A DNA stretch of 31,926 bases, taken from DATJXG01 sp035500455. Its GTDB lineage: Bacteria > Acidobacteriota > Terriglobia > Terriglobales > Acidobacteriaceae. The stretch covers positions 1 to 31,926 of the forward strand of contig DATJXG010000081.1 of the NCBI GenBank assembly GCA_035500455.1, written 5' to 3'. Shown piece by piece: positions 6,687-13,380 of this stretch. The first letter of the stretch is position 1. The number at the start of each line of letters is the position of its first letter. The position numbers and the translations under genes are program-made. The notes below the pieces were generated by a model, which saw only the letters and a program-made list of their open reading frames with translations, was not told the DNA's origin and made no database searches.

Positions 6687-9200
6687 ATGGATGGACTGCT
6701 CCAGGACATCCGTTATGCGCTGCGCCGGTTGCGAAAAAGCCCGGGGTTCACCACATTTACGGCGATGACGATAGCTCTCGGTATTGGGGCGAACATTGCG
6801 ATCTTCACGCTCGTCAACGCGCTGATGCTGCAATCGATCCCGGTGCGCGATCCGAACCAACTGGTTGTGCCGCGATGGTCGGCCCGCACTGCTCTGGATA
6901 ACATCAGCATTAGCTCCTTCGGCGATTGCGCCAGCAAAACAGGTCCTGCCGCAAATACAGACAGTTGTTCATTTTCTTATCCGCTCTTCAAGAGCGTCCA
7001 GGGCCGGGGTTTGTTTTCCAGCATCGCGGCCTTCGCAGGTCCGGTACAGATTGACCTCAGCGGGAACGCTCCGGCGCGCATGGCAGGGGGCGCACTAGTA
7101 TCGGGGGACTACTTCGAGACGCTTGGCGTATCTGCCGCTCTTGGCAGGACGATTCAGCCCTCCGACGAGCAGCCGGGAGCAGCACCAGTGGTGGTCCTGA
7201 GCCACGGGTACTGGCAGAATGCGTTCGGCGGGGCTCCCACCGTCCTCGGCAAAACCATCTACCTGAACACCGTCGCTTTCACAGTCGTTGGCGTCAGCGA
7301 GCCGGCCTTCACCAGATTGACACCCGGCACGTCAATCGACTTCTGGGTCCCGATTCCGCAGGCCGCGAACCTGAAGTTCGACTGGGCGAATCGATCCTGG
7401 AATAATCCGCGAAACCTGTGGCTTACTTTCGTGGCACGGGTGAAGCCGGGTCAGCCCTTGTCGCAGAGCCAGGCTGCCATGACTTCGCTCTTTCGGAACG
7501 ATCTTGGGTACGGCGAAAAGCCTGGGCTCAAGGAATCCAACCATCTCAGGGTCACACTCGCGCCTGCCGAGAAGGAGCTGGCAGGGTTCCGCACGACCCT
7601 CGGCGAGCCGCTATCGGCATCCATGGCGGCGGTTTCAATCGTGCTGTTGATCATGTGCGCGAACCTGGCGGGACTGATGCTGGCGCGAGCGTTCACGCGG
7701 CAACGAGAACTCGCGGTGCGAATGGCCCTGGGCGCCGGACGCGGCCGTATCATCCGGCAGCTTCTCACGGAAAGCGTGATTCTTTCGTTAGCGGGAGCGG
7801 CCTTCGGAGTGGTGCTCGCCGTTTGGGGTGTCCGCGGACTGGTGATGTTTCTTTCAACCGGCTACCCCTCCTTGCTGGACACGGACGTGCACCTTGATAC
7901 CACGGTGCTCATGTTCACCGCAGCGGTTGCCGTCTTGACCGGAATCGGATTTGGCCTTGCCCCAGCCTTGCGGGGAGGACGGATTTCTGTTGCCCCAAGT
8001 CTCAAAGAACCTCCGGGGAGCGCACCTCCCTCAAATCACATCGGCCGCCTGCGTCTCCGGCCGGGTAGTTGGCTTGTTGTGTCCCAGGTTGCGATGTCGA
8101 TAGTGATCGCGATCGCGGCCGGGCTTTTGCTACGCACGCTGGAGAAGCTGCGAAGCATCGATCCGGGCTTTGACACCCGGAATGTCCTGCTCTTCTCGCT
8201 CGATCCCGAACTTGCCGGTTACAAGGAAGAGAAAGCGCGGCCGGTGTACGAGCAAATCAATCGGAAGCTCGCAGCCTTGCCGGGGGTAACGTCAGCCAGT
8301 TACTCATCCGACGCGCTCCTGAATGGCAGCCTGTGGACTTCCGGCCTGCGACTTGAGGGTCAGGAGGGAAAAGACGCAACGTCGACGCAAATGCTGGCCG
8401 CTGGACCCGATTATTTCGAAACGATGAAAATCCCGGTCATTCAGGGACGAACATTTCGGGATTCCGACATGCGCTCAACGCAGCAGGTCGCGGTGGTCAA
8501 TCGCTCCTTTGTACGGAAGTTCCTGACATCAAGATACCCGCTCGGTTTTCACTTCGAGTGTGACGACAAGAAATATGAAATCGTGGGCGTAGTGGCGGAC
8601 ACAAAGTACGAAGGGCTGACGAGGGAGAACGCTCCAACCACTTACATCCCTCTGAGAAGGGGACGCGTGACCTTCGTCCTGCGCTCGGTAGTTTCACCCA
8701 GCGGCCTGGTTCCTGCGATTCGGCGCATCGTGAATGAGGTGGACAGCAATCTGCCGGTCTTTGAAGTTAAGACCCAGTCGCAGACGATCGACCGCTCGCT
8801 GTTCAGTCAGCGGTTCATGGCGCGTCTGTTTTCCATGTTCGGCGGTTTGGCGCTTCTACTGTCGAGTATCGGACTTTATGGGCTGCTGTCCTACGACGTG
8901 GCGCGGCGCAGGATCGAAATCGGAATTCGAACGGCGTTAGGAGCTCAACGCAACGACGTGCTTAGCCTAGTCATCCGGCAAGGTCTCTTGCTGATGTTCG
9001 CCGGCCTCTTCTTCGGCGTTACGCTGGCTTACCTGCTGACAAGATACCTGCGAAGTTTTCTCTTTGGAGTCCAGCCGATGGATCTGCTCGCTGTGGTCGG
9101 AGCTTCGGCGATTCTCGGTGTGGTCGCGCTGCTCGCGTGTTACATCCCGGCACGAAGGGCAATGCGGGTTGATCCCGCGGTGGCCCTACGCTACGAGTAA
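6687..9200 (+). CDS. ADOP-type MacB/FtsX-fold ABC permease
   Basis: An 837-aa permease without its own ATPase. The start is the ATG behind GGAGGA, and the N-terminus DIRYALRRLRKSPGFTTF is typical of acidobacterial duplicated orphan permeases. Two copies of the MacB periplasmic core plus FtsX domain follow. Copy 1 has a membrane helix near 25-45, a periplasmic core, then three helices with the FtsX signature (RQRELAVRMALGAGRGRIIRQLLTES). Copy 2 begins at WLVVSQVAMSIVIAIAAGLLL and ends with RRRIEIGIRTALGAQRNDV and a final helix before RRAMRVDPAVALRYE. MacB-like permeases work mechanically with an ATPase to move substrates across the periplasm. No ATPase gene is adjacent, which is usual for this group. 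The substrate is unknown. The gene is preceded by a sigma-54 type promoter. Confidence 0.9.
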   Translation: MDGLLQDIRYALRRLRKSPGFTTFTAMTIALGIGANIAIFTLVNALMLQSIPVRDPNQLVVPRWSARTALDNISISSFGDCASKTGPAANTDSCSFSYPLFKSVQGRGLFSSIAAFAGPVQIDLSGNAPARMAGGALVSGDYFETLGVSAALGRTIQPSDEQPGAAPVVVLSHGYWQNAFGGAPTVLGKTIYLNTVAFTVVGVSEPAFTRLTPGTSIDFWVPIPQAANLKFDWANRSWNNPRNLWLTFVARVKPGQPLSQSQAAMTSLFRNDLGYGEKPGLKESNHLRVTLAPAEKELAGFRTTLGEPLSASMAAVSIVLLIMCANLAGLMLARAFTRQRELAVRMALGAGRGRIIRQLLTESVILSLAGAAFGVVLAVWGVRGLVMFLSTGYPSLLDTDVHLDTTVLMFTAAVAVLTGIGFGLAPALRGGRISVAPSLKEPPGSAPPSNHIGRLRLRPGSWLVVSQVAMSIVIAIAAGLLLRTLEKLRSIDPGFDTRNVLLFSLDPELAGYKEEKARPVYEQINRKLAALPGVTSASYSSDALLNGSLWTSGLRLEGQEGKDATSTQMLAAGPDYFETMKIPVIQGRTFRDSDMRSTQQVAVVNRSFVRKFLTSRYPLGFHFECDDKKYEIVGVVADTKYEGLTRENAPTTYIPLRRGRVTFVLRSVVSPSGLVPAIRRIVNEVDSNLPVFEVKTQSQTIDRSLFSQRFMARLFSMFGGLALLLSSIGLYGLLSYDVARRRIEIGIRTALGAQRNDVLSLVIRQGLLLMFAGLFFGVTLAYLLTRYLRSFLFGVQPMDLLAVVGASAILGVVALLACYIPARRAMRVDPAVALRYE

Positions 9201-9217
9201 TCGCGCCCAATCCCTGC

Positions 9218-9877
9218 TTAGGTCCGTGACGCTGCAACCGCCCGGCCTTTGGATTCCTTGCCGGCGGCGCGCAGTTCCTTTTCCAGGGAAGAAAATCTCT
9301 GCAGGGTTTCGTGCATGCGCAAGGCCATGTTGTGGATGGTCTCGGCCTGGGAGCGCGCCACCGACGATAGTATGCCCGGCTCCAGCATGAGTTCGCTGTT
9401 GCCCAGGACGGAGGTGAGCGCATTATTCAGGTTGTGCCGTGCTTCCAGCATGTAGCGTCCCAGGGTGGCCTCGACTGCAGCCACGGCGCCGGCTTGCTCG
9501 GCTTGCTCGGCGCGGGTGGTGGCCTCGGTGCGCCGCAGGATTTCCGATCCCAGCAGCACTAACGTTTCCAGCCAATCCTCGTGCTTGCGCAGGGCAGCGC
9601 CGCAGGCGCGCGCTTCCCGCAGTTGCTGGGCCGGACAATTTTCTTCCAGAACGAACACCGCCGGTTTGCCCGCCAGCGCCTTTTGCAGCGCGGTCACGCC
9701 CCTCGACCGTGACCCTGCCACGATGGCCAAATCGAAGGTTTCCGGATCGAGGGCATGGCAAAGGTCGCTGCCCATCAGCGTAAACGCCGGCATCTCCCGC
9801 TCGCTCTGCCAGCGGCCGGTTACGGCGCTGGAAAAGGATGGGTCATCGGAAACGATCAGAACCGTGGGCTGCTGCAA
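9218..9877 (-). CDS. Degenerate receiver plus H-box protein lacking an ATPase domain
   Basis: A 219-aa protein, last gene of the PilZ operon. A TTG start is inferred because AGGGAG lies about 12 bases upstream and the domain begins right after it (QQPTVLIVSDDPSF). Residues 4-115 follow the receiver fold, but the phospho-acceptor Asp position reads FDLAIVAGS, with Ala in its place. Residues 118-200 form a helical pair with an H-box-like motif, EARHNLNNALTSVLGNSEL, giving a candidate phospho-histidine H148. No N, G1 or G2 ATP-binding boxes follow; the protein ends soon after. It could accept or pass phosphoryl groups like Spo0B/Hpt proteins, or act only as a dimerising binding partner. It converges with the ADOP gene (17 bp apart). 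Gene reality is good; the function is inference. Confidence 0.75.
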   Translation of the reverse strand: MQQPTVLIVSDDPSFSSAVTGRWQSEREMPAFTLMGSDLCHALDPETFDLAIVAGSRSRGVTALQKALAGKPAVFVLEENCPAQQLREARACGAALRKHEDWLETLVLLGSEILRRTEATTRAEQAEQAGAVAAVEATLGRYMLEARHNLNNALTSVLGNSELMLEPGILSSVARSQAETIHNMALRMHETLQRFSSLEKELRAAGKESKGRAVAASRT

Positions 9878-9929
9878 GTGGCTTCTCCACTCCCTACTTT
9901 GCTTTTGAAACTTCGGGGGAATCCAGCGG

Positions 9930-10949
9930 TCACTTTCTCCGCCGCTTGCGGCGCGGAGAGTTATCCGGAGGCTCGGGTTGGATTGCGGTGGCCGCCGGCG
10001 ACTCTTCCGCGGGCTGCGGAGTCTCACCCGGCCCTGAAGCGGCCGCCGCCGCCGCCATGGCTTTCGGCGCCGTGGCTTGTTCCAGGGCCTGGTCCACCGC
10101 CGCGCGCACATCCACCAGCATGCGCAAGGGTTGGCCGGTGGAATATTCCGCCTGAAACATCACCTTCCAGGATTGGCAGATCATGCGCAGGCGCACGATG
10201 GGTTCATCGGCGGAAAACTGCGCCCGCCGGCAATCCAGGGTAGTGGCGCCGTGCTGTTCGAGCTGGCGCAGGCCGTCGAGGATGGTGTTGAGATCATCGT
10301 GCATCAGGCGGAAGAAAGTGCGCCGCAGCAGAAAGTTGAAGCGGGTGAGCGCCACCAGCACCACCGGCAGGGAAGCATCCTGGCCTTCAGCCGATTTTAT
10401 TTTTCGTCCTTTTTCCAGAATTCCCGAGGCGAGCAACTGGTTCATGGAGGGTGCATCTTTTGCCGTACGGATCAGCTCTTCCAGCGGCTGCAGCCACTCG
10501 GGAATGGTCAGGTCCACGGTTCCCAGCACCGGTTGCAGAACTTCCGCCACGTACTCCAGCGTGACTTTCTCGTCTTCCAGGCGCGCCGGGGCGCAACTGG
10601 AGAAGAACTGCACCAGCAGGAACTCGATCTTGTCGCGCTCGGCCGGGCCCGGCTGGGGCCGGCGCAGATGGCTGCGCAGCAATGCCTGCAGGCCGTCATT
10701 GGTCACCAACGGGCTGTTCTGCAGGAACTGGCGCAGCTGATGCACTTGTACCTGCTCATCCGCTTTGGCGAACCACTCGCGAAATGCGTCGAGCGAGGCT
10801 TGTGAGGGCGTGCTTTCGGTGGACTCCAGTTCGGTATACGCCGGCACCTCGAGCACGAAATCGCGGGCCAGGCCGGAGTACAGCGCGTGGATCAGGCGTG
10901 CGTCACGCCGTTCTGCTTCGGGTTCAAGCTGCAGGGACAGATTGCTCAT
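9930..10949 (-). CDS. Unknown 339-aa protein in the PilZ operon
   Basis: A cytosolic-looking protein of 339 aa, without signal peptide or membrane helices. The ATG at 10949 overlaps the stop of the PilZ-like gene (ATGA) and is preferred to the TTG at 10964. The sequence is predicted helical throughout (for example LDAFREWFAKADEQVQVHQLRQFLQ and MHDDLNTILDGLRQLEQHG). A central ALTRFNFLLRRTFFRLMHDD segment is followed by a beta-like end of the folded part, VRLRMICQSWKVMFQAEYS. The tail (about 285-339) is Ala/Pro-rich and ends in a strongly basic RRKRRRK. No known family is recognised. Its place between a PilZ-like protein and a degenerate receiver suggests a signalling adaptor role, by context only. 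Confidence 0.8.
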   Translation of the reverse strand: MSNLSLQLEPEAERRDARLIHALYSGLARDFVLEVPAYTELESTESTPSQASLDAFREWFAKADEQVQVHQLRQFLQNSPLVTNDGLQALLRSHLRRPQPGPAERDKIEFLLVQFFSSCAPARLEDEKVTLEYVAEVLQPVLGTVDLTIPEWLQPLEELIRTAKDAPSMNQLLASGILEKGRKIKSAEGQDASLPVVLVALTRFNFLLRRTFFRLMHDDLNTILDGLRQLEQHGATTLDCRRAQFSADEPIVRLRMICQSWKVMFQAEYSTGQPLRMLVDVRAAVDQALEQATAPKAMAAAAAASGPGETPQPAEESPAATAIQPEPPDNSPRRKRRRK

Positions 10950-11296
10950 GGTTTCACGATCCAATTGGAGACGGCATGGGTGAAGCGTGCCGCCACGGCG
11001 GTGCGTCCGGCGTTGTATTGCAGGGCGACCACGCAGGCTTCCGCGTCCAGCGTGCCGTCGGAATTCCGCAACCGGAGCTTGTCGGCAAACTCCAGCGGCA
11101 GGGATGATGCAAACAAAACTTCCCGCGGCGTCCCATATTCGATGACCGTGCTCTCACTGAGCGTGCTGGCGTCGCCCGCCAGACGAGTCAGGCGGACGGG
11201 AATCCGCACCGGCGTGGCATCCGGAAAGAACTTGGACAGCCTGGCCGTTGAGCTTTCCTGCGCCGATCGTGCTTTGGCTGCGCCATGCGACGGCAA
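10946..11296 (-). CDS. PilZ-like domain protein
   Basis: About 116 aa, first gene of a three-gene operon. A TTG at 11296 with GAGGTG five bases upstream is chosen. The frame stays open to an ATG at 11470, but that codon lies upstream of the predicted promoter and the intervening translation looks non-coding. Another TTG near 11318 is also possible. The domain (about 24-110) has PilZ-like strands: VRIPVRLTRL, ESTVIEYGTPREVLFASSLP, DKLRLRNSDGTLDAEACVVAL, RTAVAARF. R31-x3-R35 resembles the PilZ RxxxR motif, but the second (D/N)xSxxG motif is absent (EYGTPREV stands there). Binding of c-di-GMP is therefore doubtful. The stop overlaps the next start (ATGA). Confidence 0.65.
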   Translation of the reverse strand: MPSHGAAKARSAQESSTARLSKFFPDATPVRIPVRLTRLAGDASTLSESTVIEYGTPREVLFASSLPLEFADKLRLRNSDGTLDAEACVVALQYNAGRTAVAARFTHAVSNWIVKP

Positions 11297-11332
11297 GGGA
11301 CACCTCGGGAAAACCGGCAAAAGCGGCCTCGA

Positions 11333-11361
11333 CCCGAGTCCGCCGGTTAGCGCGACTCGGG
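11333..11361 (-). promoter_or_regulatory. Leader stem-loop of the PilZ operon
   Basis: CCCGAGTC and GACTCGGG form a perfect 8-bp inverted repeat with a 13-nt loop. It lies between the predicted sigma-54 start (about 11378) and the PilZ-like start codon, so it should be in the mRNA leader. Confidence 0.5.
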
Positions 11362-11387
11362 CCGTTACAGACCGCACGAGGGGAGGG

Positions 11388-11405
11388 TTGCACGATCCTG
11401 GCCAA
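11388..11405 (-). promoter_or_regulatory. Sigma-54-like promoter of the PilZ operon
   Basis: Read on the minus strand, TTGGCCAGGATCGTGCAA has GG and GC exactly 10 bases apart. The -24 part TTGGC is good; the -12 part is GTGCA instead of TTGCA. It lies about 92 bases before the chosen start codon. A weaker sigma-70-like alternative is TTGATA-N16-TAGATC at 11449-11422. The sigma-54 reading is favoured because an enhancer-like palindrome stands about 106 bp upstream. Confidence 0.55.
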
Positions 11406-11501
11406 ATTTCCCGCCCATCCGGATCTATCAGTAAGCCTTTAGTTATCAATTTGTTCGAGAGCAAGCGCATCGGTTTGCGCGCGGGTCAGCAGCCATTCGT
11501 A

Positions 11502-11527
11502 ATCTCATTGTGAGACGCGCGTCTCAC
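11502..11527. promoter_or_regulatory. Putative enhancer/operator TCTCA-N3-TGAGA with an extra half-site
   Basis: ATCTCA-TTG-TGAGAC (11502-11516) is a perfect 5+5 palindrome with a 3-nt spacer. It runs straight into a second half-site, so that 11510-11527 also reads as an 18-bp perfect palindrome, GTGAGACGCGCGTCTCAC. The full site is centred 106 bp upstream of the -24 GG of the PilZ operon and just downstream of the NtrC-type gene. The same TCTCA-N3-TGAG pattern occurs twice between the kinase and MCP genes. The regulator is inferred to be the NtrC-type protein encoded next to it. Confidence 0.6.
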
Positions 11528-11572
11528 CCATTGGAGGCGATCGAGGGTAGGCTGGGGGTTTTCCTTTGCCTC

Positions 11573-12982
11573 CTACTGTAGCCGCGGACTTCCCGAAGCA
11601 ATCGAGGTCCGTGGCCCGATGTTGTAGCGCTTCAGTTTGCGGTACAGCGTGGCGCGGCTGATGCCCAGCATTTTTCCCGCCCGCACTTTGTCGCCGTTCA
11701 CCTGCTCGAAGACGCGCTGGATGGTGGCGCGCTCGATATCTTCGAGGTCGGTGGAAGACAGAGCCGACTCGGAGAGATCCGCCTCGCCGCGTTCGTACGA
11801 AGCATCGGACATCACCGCCGGGGGAAGATCGCCTACATCGATGGTGCGGCGATCTCCCAGCGCCACCGCGCGTTCGATGCAGTTCTCCAGTTCGCGCACG
11901 TTGCCCGGCCAGTCGTACTGCAACATGCACTTCATGGCGGCGCTGGTGACCTGCACGGATTCGCCCTTGGCGTAGCGATCGAGGAACCAGTGCACGAGCA
12001 TGGGGACGTCGGAGCGTCGCTCGCGCAGCGACGGCAGATGCACGGTCACAACGTTCAGGCGGAAATAGAGGTCCTTTCGGAAGGTGCCATTGCGGTATTC
12101 AGCTTCGAGATCGCGGTTGGTGGCGGCGATTACCCGAACGTCCACTTTCACCTTTTGGTTGCTGCCCACCGGCCGCACTTCTTTTTCCTGCAGCACGCGC
12201 AGCAGCTTGGCCTGCATTTCCAGCGGCAGTTCGCCGATTTCGTCGAGGAACACCGTCCCGCTGTTGGCGGACTGGAACAGCCCCGGCTTCGAGCGCATGG
12301 CGCCGGTGAATGCCCCTTTCTCGTAGCCGAACAGTTCGCTCTCGATCAGCGTGGGAACAAGCGAGCCGCAATCCACCGCCACAAACGGCCGGCTGGCCAG
12401 CGCGCCGCGGAAGTGAATGGCGCGGGCGATCAACTCTTTGCCGGTACCGCTTTCGCCGCTGATCAGCACCGGCGTGCGCGTGTCTTTCAGGCGCGAGACC
12501 ATGCGCAGCACGTCCTGAATCTTGGCCGACGCTCCCACTACGCCGTAGAGATCGGTTTCCATGCCGACGCGCTCGCGCAGGAAGCGGTTCTCCTCCACCA
12601 GCCGGACCTTCTCAGCCATGCGCCGCAAAAACATTCGCAGTTCTTCCAGCGGGGAGAAGGGCTTGCCGATGTAGTCGTAGGCGCCGAGTTTCATGGCCTG
12701 CACCGCGGTCTCCACCGAGCCGTGACCGGTCATGACCGCGACCTCGGTGCGGGGCAGCAATTTCTTCACTCGCTCGAGAAACTCCAGGCCTGACATATTG
12801 GGCATCACCATGTCGGTGAGCACCATGTGGGCCGGTTGTTCTTCCAGCAGGTTGAGGGCGCTCTCTCCGCTTTCGGCTTCCAGGCAGGCAAAGCCGAGGG
12901 ACTCGCCCACAGTCATGCAGAGCCGTCGAATGCTCTGCTCGTCGTCAACGATCAACAGGCGGATGCGCAGGTCTTCGCTCAC
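11573..12982 (-). CDS. NtrC-family sigma-54-dependent response regulator
   Basis: A 469-aa activator. The receiver domain (8-120) has phospho-acceptor D57 (VLTDMVMPNMSG) and the conserved K in YIGKPFSP. The AAA+ domain (about 145-375) has Walker A GESGTGKE, an intact sigma-54-contacting loop (ELFGYEKGAFTGA), Walker B GTVFLDEIGEL and the arginine-finger region FRKDLYFRLNVV. A Fis-type helix-turn-helix closes the protein (about 415-455, KMLGISRATLYRKLKRYNI). It hydrolyses ATP to open sigma-54 promoters. The GTG start overlaps the upstream receiver gene (GTGA), so it belongs to the kinase operon. Likely targets are the sigma-54 promoters of the PilZ and che operons, which share a palindrome; that link is inference. 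Confidence 0.95.
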   Translation of the reverse strand: MSEDLRIRLLIVDDEQSIRRLCMTVGESLGFACLEAESGESALNLLEEQPAHMVLTDMVMPNMSGLEFLERVKKLLPRTEVAVMTGHGSVETAVQAMKLGAYDYIGKPFSPLEELRMFLRRMAEKVRLVEENRFLRERVGMETDLYGVVGASAKIQDVLRMVSRLKDTRTPVLISGESGTGKELIARAIHFRGALASRPFVAVDCGSLVPTLIESELFGYEKGAFTGAMRSKPGLFQSANSGTVFLDEIGELPLEMQAKLLRVLQEKEVRPVGSNQKVKVDVRVIAATNRDLEAEYRNGTFRKDLYFRLNVVTVHLPSLRERRSDVPMLVHWFLDRYAKGESVQVTSAAMKCMLQYDWPGNVRELENCIERAVALGDRRTIDVGDLPPAVMSDASYERGEADLSESALSSTDLEDIERATIQRVFEQVNGDKVRAGKMLGISRATLYRKLKRYNIGPRTSIASGSPRLQ

Positions 12983-13380
12983 GGTGCCTTCCCTATAGTT
13001 TTTTCGACAACCCCGATAAACTGATGGACCCGAAAAGGTTTTTCCACGCAGGGCGCGCCGGTGCGGCGCAGCGTGTCGGCGGTTTCCTCATTGGCCAGAT
13101 CGCCGGTAATGAACACCAGGCGCGAAGCCAGTTCGGGGCGGTACAGACAAATCCATGCGTACACGTCGGCCCCATCCACTCCGCCCGGCGTGCGCATGTC
13201 TGACACCACGCCCAAAAACTGCCCCAGCTCTAGCTGCTTCAGGCCTTCGGCGCCGGACTCCGCGCAAACCACCGAATAGCCGTTGCGCTCCAGCGCGGAA
13301 CGGACATAGGCCATTACCGCGGGCTCGTCTTCGATCAACAGCACCGGCAAAAGTGCCGGTTTCAACGCAACAGTATTCAT
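12979..13380 (-). CDS. Single-domain response regulator
   Basis: A 133-aa receiver with no output domain. Acidic pocket residues are in LLIEDEPAV, the phospho-acceptor is D61 (VVSDMRTPGGVDG), a Thr lies in VFITGD, and the conserved Lys is in CVEKPF. The long loop after D61 (RTPGGVDGADVYAWI) is typical of receivers tied to NtrC-type kinases, often seen fused to them; here it is a free protein. The ATG overlaps the kinase stop (ATGA), and its stop overlaps the NtrC-type start (GTGA), so the three are translationally coupled. It is likely a phosphate sink or relay competing with, or feeding, the NtrC-type regulator. Confidence 0.93.
   Translation of the reverse strand: MNTVALKPALLPVLLIEDEPAVMAYVRSALERNGYSVVCAESGAEGLKQLELGQFLGVVSDMRTPGGVDGADVYAWICLYRPELASRLVFITGDLANEETADTLRRTGAPCVEKPFRVHQFIGVVEKTIGKAP

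Noticed and set aside
10950..10964. TTG start for the 339-aa protein
   Set aside because: The ATG at 10949 forms an ATGA overlap with the upstream stop and adds no unexplained residues.
11297..11470. N-terminal extension of the PilZ-like protein to the ATG at 11470
   Set aside because: The extension lies upstream of and across the predicted promoter and reads as non-coding.
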